From NCBI RefSeq assembly GCF_041379945.2, contig NZ_JBFTXJ020000005.1, forward strand, positions 1 to 64,000: a stretch of 64,000 bases of DNA. The letters are read 5' to 3'. Below are positions 52,684-61,951 of the stretch, piece by piece. Source of the stretch: Aneurinibacillus sp. REN35. GTDB taxonomy: Bacteria > Bacillota > Bacilli > Aneurinibacillales > Aneurinibacillaceae. The notes beneath the pieces were generated by a model. The model did no database searches. It saw nothing but the letters and a program-made list of their open reading frames with translations, and had not been told where the DNA came from. How positions within the stretch are numbered: position 1 is the first letter of the stretch; each line of letters opens with the position of its first letter. The position numbers were made by a program, and so were the translations under genes.

Positions 52684-54273
52684 ATGCCATCGATTGATAC
52701 ATTCCTCGCCTCGCGTCTTACACAGCTCGAAAACTTATCTACAGCAGCCGCACAGGCATATTGGCAGGCTACAACCACCGGTGAAGAGCAATATGAAAAA
52801 CAGTATGTACAATACCGACAGGACTTGATCCGCTTATTCTCTAATAAAGATGATTATGCATTACTAAAGGAATGGCTGGCCGATGAAAAAAACGGATACG
52901 ATGTATTATTGAACCGCCAACTGGTACTGCTTGGGAATGAATACCTTCCAAACCAGCCAGATGCCGAGCTTCTTTCTGCGATCGTACATAAAGAAAGCGA
53001 AATCGAAGGTGCATTCACTCGCTTTCGTGCTTCCGTTAATAACCAGTCTGTATCCGATAACGAAATCCAGGATATATTACAAAACGAGACTGATTCCTCT
53101 CTCCGCCGCCAAGCATGGGAGGCAAGCAAACAGATTGGAAGTCAGGTAGCACACAGCGTGATCGAGCTTGTCAAACTGCGCAACCGCTGTGCTCAAGAAG
53201 TCGGCTTCAAAAATTATTATGCTATGTCGCTCAAATTACAGGAACTTGATGGACGGGATCTCTTCGCTATTCTCGACTCGCTAGAGGAGAAGACAACAGA
53301 GCCGTTCCGCCGTATGAAACAAAAGCTCGATGAGCAGCTAGCACGCAAATTCAACATTGCCTCAGATAATCTCATGCCGTGGCATTATGCCGATCCTTTC
53401 TTCCAAGGAGCTCCCGCTCTTGAGGGCGTGCAGCTCGATCCGTATTTTAAAGAGAAAAATATTATAACGATCGCCAAACGCTTCTTCAGCGATATCGGAT
53501 TGGATGTAGAAGATATCATCGAGCGCAGTGACCTTTTTGAGCGACCGAACAAAAATCAGCACGCTTATTGTATTGCTGTTGATCACAGCGGAGATATACG
53601 TATCCTCGCCAATCTGCGTGATAACGAATCGTGGATGAGCACCTTGCTGCATGAGTTGGGGCATGGGGTTTATGACAAATACATCGACCGCACGCTCCCA
53701 TACCTGCTGCGCACCCCGGCACATACACTAACCACAGAAGCGATTGCCATGCTGATGGGACGGCTGACTAAAGATTCCGAGTGGCTCAAGCTGTATGCTG
53801 ACGTACCGGAACAGGAAGCGCTGCAATTAAAAGAAGCTCTCGAAGACTATGTAAGCATGAGCATGCTCATCTTCGTGCGCTGGGGTCTTGTCATGGTCCA
53901 CTTCGAACATGAGATGTACCATGATCCCGATCAGGATTTGAATGCGTTATGGTGGTCGCTTGTGGAACGTTTTCAACTGATTACAAAACCTAAAGACCGT
54001 AATGAGCCGGATTGGGCCGCCAAAATCCATATCGGAACCGCACCTGTCTACTACCAGAATTATATTTTAGGTGAGCTTATGGCCTCCCAACTGCATTTCA
54101 TGATGCTTGACGAGCTGAAGAATGAGTCATACCTGCAAAAGAAAAGCACCGGCTCCTACCTTATCCGCCGTATTTTTCATTCCGGCGCTCAAGTACCCTG
54201 GTATGAACTTCTCAAGAACGCTAACGGCGAAGGATTGAATCCTGATTACTTCGTAAAACAATTCGTACGATAA
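52684..54273 (+). CDS. M2/M3-family zinc metallopeptidase (oligoendopeptidase-like)
   Basis: 529 residues, mostly helical, with the zinc-binding HELGH in LLHELGHGVYDK (about 332-336) and a downstream Glu in TLTTEAIAMLMG. Probably a cytoplasmic oligopeptidase; no signal peptide. The ATG at 52684 has AAAGAGAGGG; an ATG-like earlier start at 52648 lacks a site. Single gene, divergent from terC. Confidence 0.85.
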   Translation: MPSIDTFLASRLTQLENLSTAAAQAYWQATTTGEEQYEKQYVQYRQDLIRLFSNKDDYALLKEWLADEKNGYDVLLNRQLVLLGNEYLPNQPDAELLSAIVHKESEIEGAFTRFRASVNNQSVSDNEIQDILQNETDSSLRRQAWEASKQIGSQVAHSVIELVKLRNRCAQEVGFKNYYAMSLKLQELDGRDLFAILDSLEEKTTEPFRRMKQKLDEQLARKFNIASDNLMPWHYADPFFQGAPALEGVQLDPYFKEKNIITIAKRFFSDIGLDVEDIIERSDLFERPNKNQHAYCIAVDHSGDIRILANLRDNESWMSTLLHELGHGVYDKYIDRTLPYLLRTPAHTLTTEAIAMLMGRLTKDSEWLKLYADVPEQEALQLKEALEDYVSMSMLIFVRWGLVMVHFEHEMYHDPDQDLNALWWSLVERFQLITKPKDRNEPDWAAKIHIGTAPVYYQNYILGELMASQLHFMMLDELKNESYLQKKSTGSYLIRRIFHSGAQVPWYELLKNANGEGLNPDYFVKQFVR

Positions 54274-54278
54274 CATAA

Positions 54279-54318
54279 GAAAAGGCGCCTCCATCATGCG
54301 GATGGAAGCGCCTTTTTA
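54279..54318. terminator. bidirectional terminator, M3 peptidase and MFS genes
   Basis: Stem AAAGGCGC(C)TCCATC/GATGGA(A)GCGCCTTT with T5 on the plus strand and T4 on the minus strand. Confidence 0.85.
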
Positions 54319-54320
54319 AG

Positions 54321-55502
54321 CTAGTTTCTCACCGTGTTACGCACTTGATCCGAGCTTCGAATCGGCAGGAACATCATTGCAAAACCGAGTAATACGACAA
54401 TACCGGAAATACCAAACGGGGCTTGCGGAAAGAGCATATGTCCGAAAACTCCGGATAGAATCGGGGCAAAGCCTGCGCCCATCCAACGCACGAAGTTATA
54501 TACACCAGAGGTAACGCCCCTCTCATACGGTGATGACTCCATTACATGCGTTGTGAACAGTGCATTATTCAAGCCGGAGACGAGTCCTGAGAGCATGATG
54601 AGGATAATCTGTATCCACACTACCTTAACGAAGAACAACAGGAATAAGAACATGCTGAAAACTAACAAACTGTAGCGAAGCAGACGCTTCGGCTTATATG
54701 TTCGCTCCAACTTATGCGATAGAATGGCAGAGCCGTATGCGAGACAGAGACCCCAACCAAAGAAAATCAGCCCGAGTTGAATCGGCGATACCTTCAGTAC
54801 GAGCGGCGAATAGGCCAATACAGTGAAAAAACCGTAATTATACAGCATACCTGCAAGCGCCCCCTGCAGAAACGGCGGATAGGAGAAGAGGTGGCCCATC
54901 TCTTTGAACCCTGCTGTTTTCCGCTTCTGCTTCTGCGACGGCACTTTCACCAGGACGCTAACCATTACAAACGCAGCCAGAATCAAAAGCCCTGTGGCAA
55001 TAAACGGATAGCGCCACGTATATCCGCCCAGAATCCCTCCAACAAGCGGTCCGCCCGCCATTCCCAGTCCAATCGCAGCTTCATATAAGCCGATAGCGGA
55101 ACTAACTTCACTAGATAGCGCGATTAGAAGCGTCATCGCTGTGGCAAAGAAGAAGGCATTGCCCAATCCCCAACCGGCGCGAAAGAGAGACAGTTCCATA
55201 ATCGTATGCGAGAAGCCGCAGAGCAGCGCAAATATCGTAACAATTGCAAGCCCCGTTACCATCATCGGTTTATCACCGAATTTTCCAGCCAGAAGACCTG
55301 CCGGAAGCATCATGATCGCCATTGTGAAAATATAAGAGGTAAATAACATTTCAACTTGCCATTTGGTAGCGCCAATCTGTTCTGCAATCGAGGGCAGGAT
55401 CGGATCGACTACACCGATTCCCATAAATGCAAGAAATGTAGCAAACACTGTAATGGCTCTCGCTCTTTTCTTTTTACTTTCACTTAACTCCAAGTTTCTC
55501 AC
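54321..55502 (-). CDS. MFS transporter (drug-efflux-like)
   Basis: 393 residues, twelve hydrophobic segments. The loop 2-3 motif GLLAGKFGDKPMMVTG is the MFS A-motif, and the C-motif-like GGPLVGGILGG suggests an antiporter of the drug:H+ type. The start is GTG at 55502 with AAGGGGA almost touching it; a TTG nine bases later is possible. It starts 30 bases after cfa and is probably cotranscribed. Confidence 0.85.
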   Translation of the reverse strand: MRNLELSESKKKRARAITVFATFLAFMGIGVVDPILPSIAEQIGATKWQVEMLFTSYIFTMAIMMLPAGLLAGKFGDKPMMVTGLAIVTIFALLCGFSHTIMELSLFRAGWGLGNAFFFATAMTLLIALSSEVSSAIGLYEAAIGLGMAGGPLVGGILGGYTWRYPFIATGLLILAAFVMVSVLVKVPSQKQKRKTAGFKEMGHLFSYPPFLQGALAGMLYNYGFFTVLAYSPLVLKVSPIQLGLIFFGWGLCLAYGSAILSHKLERTYKPKRLLRYSLLVFSMFLFLLFFVKVVWIQIILIMLSGLVSGLNNALFTTHVMESSPYERGVTSGVYNFVRWMGAGFAPILSGVFGHMLFPQAPFGISGIVVLLGFAMMFLPIRSSDQVRNTVRN

Positions 55503-55532
55503 TCCCCTTATGCATCATCTACTGTTGCATGT

Positions 55533-56702
55533 CTATTTTTCATCTGTGTATTGATACTTTCTCGTAAGCGGCAACTCGTTATTGATTCCTTTGGAAAAGA
55601 GAATCTGATGAATAGAGAGACCGCCCATTCTGAAAAAAGCCGCACTTGAACGCAAGTACAACCGCCACATACGAACAAACTTCTCATCATACATCGCGCG
55701 TACTTTCTCCTCACTTTGGTCGAAACGCTCAGCCCACCGATCAAGCGTCATCGCGTAATGCATGCGCAAACTTTCCACATCAATTGTATGCATATCATAA
55801 TCAGGAAGCAGGTGCATGATTTCCCTAAGCGCGGGAATATAACCACCGGGGAAGATATACTTCTCAATCCACGGATCACCCGGTTCCTCTTTCATATGTG
55901 TAATGGTATGCAAAAGCATGAGCCCTCCGTCTGTAAGAAGCGTTTGAACGGTTTTCAAGAAGTCGGGATAGTGGCTTTGACCAACATGCTCAAACATGCC
56001 TACACTGGCAATTTTATTGAACACTCTTCTAGTCTTGGGAAGATCCTGATAATTCATCAACTCAACCTCTACCTGTCCGATAAGGCCAAGTTGGGCAATT
56101 CTCTCCTTCGTCTTCTTAAACTGCTCTTCACTTAAGGTAATGCCCATCGCTTTGACACCATATTGCTGTGCAGCACGTATGATCAGCCATCCCCACCCGC
56201 TTCCGATATCAAGTAATGTCTCTCCCTCTTTGAGCTGCAGTTTTTTCAATACATGGTCGATTTTTTGGAGCTGCGCTTGCTCCAGCGTATCTTCAGGCGT
56301 TTTGAAATAAGCGCAGGAATAGCTCATTGTCTCATCGAGCCACAGAGAGTAGAAGTCATTGCCCACATCATAATGATGTTGTACATTTTCCTTTTGCTTG
56401 TGTCCGCTTCGCTTTGGAAGTAGAGCAAGCTTCTCAGTCCATATCATGCTGCGATTCGATGTGGCCGCACGTATCAACTCTTCAATCTCACCCTCAAGCT
56501 CAATGCTTTTGTCCATATACGCTTCACCAAAGGCTACAGATGGTTGTTTTATAAACAAACTAAACGGGAGTTTTTTATGAAAAGTTAACGTAAAACGCGG
56601 GGTTCCTTTGCCGTACATTTCGGTTGTACCGTCCCAGAAATTAACTTGGAAAGAAACAGAAGTAATTTTGTTAAAAAACTGTTGAAACAAATACTTTTGC
56701 AT
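55533..56702 (-). CDS. cfa: cyclopropane-fatty-acyl-phospholipid synthase family protein
   Basis: SAM-dependent methylation of lipid double bonds. QHHYDVGNDFYSLWLDETMSYSCAYF, SAM motif LLDIGSGWGWL and MFEHVGQSHYPDF (with the bicarbonate-binding residues) are typical. 389 residues. AAGGAGAGG precedes the ATG. First gene of a cfa-MFS pair, divergent from padR. Confidence 0.9.
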   Translation of the reverse strand: MQKYLFQQFFNKITSVSFQVNFWDGTTEMYGKGTPRFTLTFHKKLPFSLFIKQPSVAFGEAYMDKSIELEGEIEELIRAATSNRSMIWTEKLALLPKRSGHKQKENVQHHYDVGNDFYSLWLDETMSYSCAYFKTPEDTLEQAQLQKIDHVLKKLQLKEGETLLDIGSGWGWLIIRAAQQYGVKAMGITLSEEQFKKTKERIAQLGLIGQVEVELMNYQDLPKTRRVFNKIASVGMFEHVGQSHYPDFLKTVQTLLTDGGLMLLHTITHMKEEPGDPWIEKYIFPGGYIPALREIMHLLPDYDMHTIDVESLRMHYAMTLDRWAERFDQSEEKVRAMYDEKFVRMWRLYLRSSAAFFRMGGLSIHQILFSKGINNELPLTRKYQYTDEK

Positions 56703-56861
56703 ACTACCTCTCCTTCGCTTTTAACTTCTTAGTACATAGCTTGATACATCATATGGAAAAATAAACAAAATGAAAACAATGTTAATTAAATAGTTTATAA
56801 AACTAATTATATATGTAAATTTTTATATATGAAGAACATGATTGAGTATAATACGCTATGC

Positions 56862-56890
56862 TTGTATATGTCAATATTTATATATATAAT
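56862..56890 (+). promoter_or_regulatory. padR promoter
   Basis: -35 TTGTAT (56862-56867) and perfect -10 TATAAT (56885-56890) with 17-base spacing. Upstream, TTATATATG occurs twice (56807-56815, 56823-56831), 16 bases apart, which could be a regulator site in the padR-cfa gap. Confidence 0.55.
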
Positions 56891-56924
56891 AAATGTATTC
56901 TTGTTGCATAGATGGAGGAACGAC

Positions 56925-57479
56925 ATGAATGCTTTAAGCTACGCTCTATTGGGTATGCTTGCACGTAAAGCATGCTCAGGTTATGAATTAACACAAAAGC
57001 TAGAAATATTCTGGCAGGCCAAGCACAGCCAAATCTATCCACTACTTACCAAGCTTGAACAAAATGGGCTTGTAACGTTTATTCATGTCGAACAGACGGG
57101 AAAACCTGATAAAAAGATATATTCCATTACAGACAAAGGCACGTCTTTACTTAGGGAGTGGATTGCCGAATCTCCCGCACCTCCGGTAATCCGGGATGAA
57201 TTCCTTGCTAAAGTCTATTCCATCAGACTGACCGATCCTGCTACAGCAAAACGTCTGTTCCATGAGCGTATCGAAAGCTTTGAGGAAAAAATCCTGTTTC
57301 GTAGGCAGGATATTGAAAAGATGAAAAAAGAATACGGCCAAGATATCGAGAATATGGCCTCCAAGCATTTCGGACGCTATCTAATCTTTGAGCGGAAGCT
57401 GAGGCAGGAGGAAGAAGAGATTGCATGGTGCCGGTGGGCGCTCCGCTTACTCGATAACACAGCGACGGAGGCAACATAA
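56925..57479 (+). CDS. PadR family transcriptional regulator
   Basis: 184 residues: an N-terminal winged helix (ALSYALLGMLARKACSGYELTQ, about 2-90) and a C-terminal helical dimerisation domain of the Vir_act_alpha_C type. The ATG at 56925 has GGAGGAACGAC; the longer frame begins in the AT-rich promoter. It probably controls itself and the divergent cfa-MFS genes; the effector is unknown (phenolic acids and drugs are common in the family). Confidence 0.88.
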   Translation: MNALSYALLGMLARKACSGYELTQKLEIFWQAKHSQIYPLLTKLEQNGLVTFIHVEQTGKPDKKIYSITDKGTSLLREWIAESPAPPVIRDEFLAKVYSIRLTDPATAKRLFHERIESFEEKILFRRQDIEKMKKEYGQDIENMASKHFGRYLIFERKLRQEEEEIAWCRWALRLLDNTATEAT

Positions 57480-57493
57480 CACGCTTTTCGCAC

Positions 57494-57541
57494 AAAAAAA
57501 CCGGAACAGCGGCTAAATAAAGCCTCCGTCCCGGTTTTTTC
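57494..57541. terminator. bidirectional terminator, padR and DEAD-box genes
   Basis: Stem AAAACCGG/CCGGTTTT with inner GGCT/AGCC, T6 on the plus side and T7 on the minus side. Confidence 0.8.
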
Positions 57542-57542
57542 A

Positions 57543-58907
57543 TTATTTTTTCTTTCTTTTCTTATATGAATCCTGAATGGATTTACGGCGCTCTTTACGC
57601 TGCTGTTTTTCCTTTTCCAGACGGATTTTTTTCTTGTAGCCAGGCTTTACTTTGGCTGGCTGCGCCTTGGCACGTCCGCCCTGCGGCTTGGCCGCCGGCT
57701 TTTTCTCCGCGCTTCGTTCATCTGCCTGCCGCTCCTGTTCCGTAACCTCAGCAGCAGTTTCGACTCTCCGGCGCACTTTGCGTTCCTCGCGTTTTTTACC
57801 GCCTAAGAACTTCTGCTCAACACCGCCGCTAATGGAGCGGGAAAAGCGATCGAACCACTGCTTCTGACGCGGAGAGATGAGCGAGATGGCTTCCCCCTCT
57901 TGTCCTGCACGTCCTGTTCGACCTACACGATGAATATAGCTTTCTACATCTGAAGGCATGTCATAGTTGAATACGTGGGTAATCCCCTCTACATCCAATC
58001 CCCGGGCAGCAATATCCGTTGCCACAAGATATTGAAATTTCGCCTCACGAAAAAGATCCATTACCTGTTCACGCTTTTTCTGGCTAAGATCACCGTGCAG
58101 CGCTTCGGCTTCGATACCGTTCTCCTGTAGACGGCGAACCAGCTCATTAACCCGCTGCTTCGTATTGGCAAAGATGACTGCCAGATAAGGCCTAGCCTCT
58201 CCTACAAGCTTCATCAGCACGTCCAGTTTCTCGCTCTGATTGACTACATAATAGGATTCTTTCGTATTCTCTGCTGTCATCTGCTTTTTCTCAACGCGCA
58301 CAATTTGCGGCTCCCGCATAAAACGATGCGCCAGACGGCGAACACCATCCGGAACAGTTGCCGAGAATAGAAGGACCTGCTTCTGGTGGGTGGTCTGGAT
58401 AAAGATTTCTTCTACCTCTTCTACAAAGCCCATCTCCAACATCTTATCGGCTTCGTCAAGGACCAGCGTATGAATCCGTCCAAAATGAAGCGTCTCTCGG
58501 CGCAGATGGTCAAGAATCCGACCTGGGGTTCCTACAACAATGTCCACATGCTTGGAGAGCTTGCTGATCTGGCGCATAATATCCTGTCCACCGTGCAGCG
58601 ACAATACGCTAATTCCCATATGCTTGCCTAAATCAGCAATGTCTTCGGCAATTTGAATAGCCAGCTCGCGCGTTGGTGTCATCACAAGCGCCTGTACATC
58701 TTTTTTATCTGGGTCAAGCTTCTGAAGCATAGGGATAACGAATGCAGCCGTCTTCCCTGTACCTGTCTGCGCTTGTCCGAGAACATCTTTGCCTTCAAGG
58801 GCCAGCGGAATCGCCTGTGCTTGAATTGGAGTTGGCTCTTTATAATATAAATCTGCAATACCTTGCAGAATCTCCGGCTTCAGCTGAAAAGCTATGAATG
58901 AATTCAT
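57543..58907 (-). CDS. DEAD-box ATP-dependent RNA helicase
   Basis: 454 residues. Q motif EPTPIQAQAI (24-33), Walker A AQTGTGKT (46-53), DEAD box in LVLDEADKML, SAT motif LFSATVP and HRVGRTGRAG are intact. The C-terminal 80 residues are Lys/Arg-rich and disordered, as in CshA/CshB-type cold-shock and ribosome-assembly helicases. Single gene. Confidence 0.92.
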   Translation of the reverse strand: MNSFIAFQLKPEILQGIADLYYKEPTPIQAQAIPLALEGKDVLGQAQTGTGKTAAFVIPMLQKLDPDKKDVQALVMTPTRELAIQIAEDIADLGKHMGISVLSLHGGQDIMRQISKLSKHVDIVVGTPGRILDHLRRETLHFGRIHTLVLDEADKMLEMGFVEEVEEIFIQTTHQKQVLLFSATVPDGVRRLAHRFMREPQIVRVEKKQMTAENTKESYYVVNQSEKLDVLMKLVGEARPYLAVIFANTKQRVNELVRRLQENGIEAEALHGDLSQKKREQVMDLFREAKFQYLVATDIAARGLDVEGITHVFNYDMPSDVESYIHRVGRTGRAGQEGEAISLISPRQKQWFDRFSRSISGGVEQKFLGGKKREERKVRRRVETAAEVTEQERQADERSAEKKPAAKPQGGRAKAQPAKVKPGYKKKIRLEKEKQQRKERRKSIQDSYKKRKKK

Positions 58908-58984
58908 GATTTCCTTCCTTTCTCTGCAAAAACAAACTATTTCTTATTCTACCCGAAGTCTCTCTATAATTTCTACCCAAAAAA

Positions 58985-59022
58985 GGAAAACAGGCACAAA
59001 CGGTCATTCCGTTTTGTGCCTG
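58985..59022 (-). terminator. terminator of the GNAT gene
   Basis: Stem CAGGCACAAACGG/CCGTTTTGTGCCTG (with one bulge) followed by TTTTCCTTTTTT on the minus strand. Confidence 0.8.
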
Positions 59023-59029
59023 CGCTTTG

Positions 59030-59593
59030 TTACATGAATTTGCTCATGAATACTTCATCTACATGCTTATCATCTAGGATAAACTGGGCCTTGCGGCGAC
59101 CTTCAATAACAAAGCCGTACTTCTTGTACATCTCAATGGCTCGTTCGTTATCCGCAAATACATCAAGGCACACCTTCTCTAGCTTCTGATGCTCGGCCCA
59201 TTGCAGTGCATAATCCATCAGCTTCGACCCGATGCCATAGCCCTGAAATTCCGGTCCAAGCCAAATACGAAATGTACCTATATGGCGATTCATCTCTAAA
59301 GTGCCGCGCTTAATTTGTGCCACACCAGCAATGACTTCTCCAAATTCAGCCACAGCGTACAGACTCCCCTCCTGCTTCATGCGGCCAATTAAAGCGGCCT
59401 CCTCTTCTGCGCTGTTCATCGTCTCTTTTTCTTCTTCTAGGTAGATACCGTCATCAAGCACACGATGCAGACGATGAATAATATGTCGCGCATCTTCTTC
59501 CATCGCCTGTCTGAGTATCATGGTTTTATTATTTTTTAAACGATATAGCCAGATTTTCCGAAACGTATCCTGTTGTTTTCTTTTGATCTTCAT
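59030..59593 (-). CDS. GNAT family N-acetyltransferase
   Basis: 187 residues with the acetyl-CoA loop FQGYGIGSKLMDYAL (R/Q-x-x-G-x-G/A) and the C-terminal DNERAIEMYKKYGFVIEG. The first ATG is used because GGAGGAGAT lies before it; this leaves a basic N-terminal extension of 24 residues. Acceptor substrate unknown. Confidence 0.85.
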   Translation of the reverse strand: MKIKRKQQDTFRKIWLYRLKNNKTMILRQAMEEDARHIIHRLHRVLDDGIYLEEEKETMNSAEEEAALIGRMKQEGSLYAVAEFGEVIAGVAQIKRGTLEMNRHIGTFRIWLGPEFQGYGIGSKLMDYALQWAEHQKLEKVCLDVFADNERAIEMYKKYGFVIEGRRKAQFILDDKHVDEVFMSKFM

Positions 59594-59767
59594 GCTAATC
59601 TCCTCCGCTCCTGAGTGAATAACCTAGCAAACAAGTTAGTAGTATATTACCTCAGGAAGAGAAGGGTTATTACATCGAAGCAAACTTGTTGCGGCCATTT
59701 TATAAAAGCACACACATCATATGTACAGAAGTTTTTTAAAATTTTCTTCTCCATTCTTATTCAGATT

Positions 59768-59905
59768 TGTTATAATGAAAAAAATTCAATAGCAAAGAAA
59801 GTACTACTAGGGGAACCCGATGAGCCGGGCTGAGAATGAAACGCGATGAAGTTTCTAAACTCTTGGGACCTGATCTGGTTTGTACCAGCGTAGGAAAGTA
59901 GGCGG
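59768..59905 (+). promoter_or_regulatory. TPP riboswitch (THI box) with extended -10 promoter
   Basis: An extended -10 TGTTATAAT (59771-59776) precedes the aptamer. The aptamer shows ACTAGGGGAACCC, GGGCTGAGAATG, GGGACCTGATCTGG and ACCAGCGTAGGAAAG, the conserved THI-box strings, between about 59804 and 59900. Thiamine pyrophosphate is expected to cause termination at the following hairpin. Confidence 0.93.
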
Positions 59906-59932
59906 CAGACAAGCATTTTATACAATGCAGGC

Positions 59933-59970
59933 AAGCCGGGTCCCATATAGGGTCCCGGCTTTTTTATTTT
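59933..59970 (+). terminator. expression-platform terminator of the TPP riboswitch
   Basis: Stem AAGCCGGG/CCCGGCTT with inner CCC/GGG, followed by T6 and ATTTT, ahead of the tenI ribosome site. Confidence 0.88.
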
Positions 59971-59988
59971 ACGCTTGGAGGTACAAAA

Positions 59989-60645
59989 ATGCGGCATGCT
60001 TTTCACGTACTCAGCAGCGGCACGCAGCCGCTTACAGTCGTCTGCCGAATTGCGGCACAAATTCATCCGTATGTTGATCTTTTTCACCTGCGTGAGAAAG
60101 AGAAGACAGCCAAAGAACTGTGGGAATGGGTGCAACAAATAACAGCGTCTGGTATCCCCTCCGCTAAGCTCGCAATTAATGACCGTGCAGATATCGCACA
60201 AGCAAGCGGAGCGGCAGCCATCCAGGCCACCTACCATAGCATGCCAGCCGCCGTACTTCGCCAACTGGCTCCTACTCAATTACTTGGTGTATCTGTTCAT
60301 AGTCTATCTGAAGCAAAAGCTGCTGAGGCGGCAGGGGCCGATTATGTACTATACGGACATATTTTCCCCTCCGCTTCAAAGCTTGGCCAGCCGGGTCGTG
60401 GACTTGAACTACTTCAAGAGATGGCCGAAAGCATCGACTTGCCTGTCATTGCGCTTGGAGGTATTACACCAGATCGTGCGGCGGATGTGCTTGCAACTGG
60501 ATGTACGGGTATTGCAGCATTATCCGCCGTTATGCAGTCGATCGATCCGGTACTTTCTGTGAAGGAATTTCATCAGGCTATCCAGGATGCGCGCGTACCC
60601 CCCAGGTATGCGTGGCCTCCTAACAGGGAGGAAAAAAGAAAATGA
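59989..60645 (+). CDS. tenI: thiazole tautomerase TenI (ThiE-like fold)
   Basis: 218 residues of the thiamine phosphate synthase/TenI family; aromatises the thiazole carboxylate product. The glycine loop ALGGITPDRA and the SASKLGQPGRGLEL region are present. Family members that are true ThiE keep a pyrophosphate-binding motif; here the position next to thiO and thiS as in Bacillus favours TenI. TTGGAGGT precedes the ATG. First gene behind the TPP riboswitch, overlapping thiO by 4 bases. Confidence 0.85.
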   Translation: MRHAFHVLSSGTQPLTVVCRIAAQIHPYVDLFHLREKEKTAKELWEWVQQITASGIPSAKLAINDRADIAQASGAAAIQATYHSMPAAVLRQLAPTQLLGVSVHSLSEAKAAEAAGADYVLYGHIFPSASKLGQPGRGLELLQEMAESIDLPVIALGGITPDRAADVLATGCTGIAALSAVMQSIDPVLSVKEFHQAIQDARVPPRYAWPPNREEKRK

Positions 60646-61721
60646 ATACGTATGATGTGATTATTGTCGGGGGCGGAGTCATCGGCGTCTCTATCGCCTA
60701 TCAGCTCTCTAAGCGTGGAAAAAAGGTCGCTGTCTTGGAACGGGACACGATCGGTGCGCACGCTTCAAGTGCGGCAGGAGGCATGCTCGGTGCTCAAGTA
60801 GAATTTACCGAACCAGGACCGCTCGTTGATCTGTCGCTCAGAAGCCGGGCGATGTTCAAGGAATTGGCAGAAGAGCTTAGGGCGGCGTCCGATATTGATA
60901 TCGGCTTAAATGAATCCGGGATGCTTCGTATTGCTTGGACCACCGAGGAGGCCGCAGCTCTTAAGCAGCGCGGTTGCTGGCAGCAAACACACGGCCTTCG
61001 TGCTGACTGGCTGGACCAGCCGGATGTGATTAAGATGGAACCTAAAGTAAGCCGTGAGATTGCCGGAGCTCTGTATCTGCCAGATGATACCCAGGTTTCT
61101 GCACCTGATTTAACGAGAGCCTTTGCAGTTGCCGCCGCCCGCCATGGAGCGGAGCTTGTGGAACATTGTGAAGTGCTTCATATCGAACAGGAGGGCGAGC
61201 ATGTTACTGGCATCGTGACTTCGCGCGGTAAATGGACGGCAAAACAATATGTTCTAGCCGCCGGAGCCTGGAGCGGACGCATCGCACATATGCTTGGTCT
61301 GACTCTTGCCGTCTTTCCGATTAAAGGCGAGGCTTTCTCTGTCCTATCAATGCGGCAGCCCGTACAAAAAACAATGTATGCCGACGGCTGCTATATCGTA
61401 CCCAAAGATGGCAATCGTCTACTGATTGGAGCCTCGTCTGCTGATTGCGGATTTGACAGCCGTCTGACTATCGATGGGCTGCAGGCGCTCATGGCAAAAG
61501 CCATTCGACTCCTGCCTGAACTTAAGAACTGCCCGTTAGAAAAAGCATGGGCCAGTCTACGTCCACAAACAGAGGACGGTATGCCATATTGCGGCCCGAT
61601 CGCTTCCTATGCGAATGTATTGGCCGCTACCGGACATTATCGCAATGGAATTCTTCTCAGTCCGCTTACCGGAAAGATCATCGCTGATATGGTAACAGGA
61701 GATGCACACGCAACCTTATAA
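60642..61721 (+). CDS. thiO: glycine oxidase ThiO
   Basis: A FAD-dependent oxidase that makes the glycine imine used for the thiazole ring. The dinucleotide motif GGGVIGVSIAYQLSKRG (about 9-25) and a C-terminal ATGHYRNGILLSP are typical. 359 residues. Couples to tenI by ATGA. Confidence 0.92.
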   Translation: MNTYDVIIVGGGVIGVSIAYQLSKRGKKVAVLERDTIGAHASSAAGGMLGAQVEFTEPGPLVDLSLRSRAMFKELAEELRAASDIDIGLNESGMLRIAWTTEEAAALKQRGCWQQTHGLRADWLDQPDVIKMEPKVSREIAGALYLPDDTQVSAPDLTRAFAVAAARHGAELVEHCEVLHIEQEGEHVTGIVTSRGKWTAKQYVLAAGAWSGRIAHMLGLTLAVFPIKGEAFSVLSMRQPVQKTMYADGCYIVPKDGNRLLIGASSADCGFDSRLTIDGLQALMAKAIRLLPELKNCPLEKAWASLRPQTEDGMPYCGPIASYANVLAATGHYRNGILLSPLTGKIIADMVTGDAHATL

Positions 61722-61741
61722 AGTTAGGAGGCATCACTCTC

Positions 61742-61945
61742 ATGACACTCACGATTAATGGCGAAGTGCAAAATGTACCAAGCACCATAGTAAATGTCCA
61801 ACAACTGCTTGAATACCTGCATCTAGCCGATCGTATCGTCGTGGTGGAAATCAACCGCGACATCCTGCAAAAACAACAGCACACAAGTACAGCACTTACA
61901 GACGGTGACATAATTGAGCTTGTACATTTCGTTGGTGGAGGTTGA
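61742..61945 (+). CDS. thiS: sulfur carrier protein ThiS
   Basis: A ubiquitin-like protein of 67 residues ending in VGGG, with the Gly-Gly that is adenylated and thiocarboxylated for thiazole formation (one extra Gly at the end). TTAGGAGGC precedes the ATG, 20 bases after thiO. Confidence 0.92.
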   Translation: MTLTINGEVQNVPSTIVNVQQLLEYLHLADRIVVVEINRDILQKQQHTSTALTDGDIIELVHFVGGG

Positions 61946-61951
61946 TCGATA

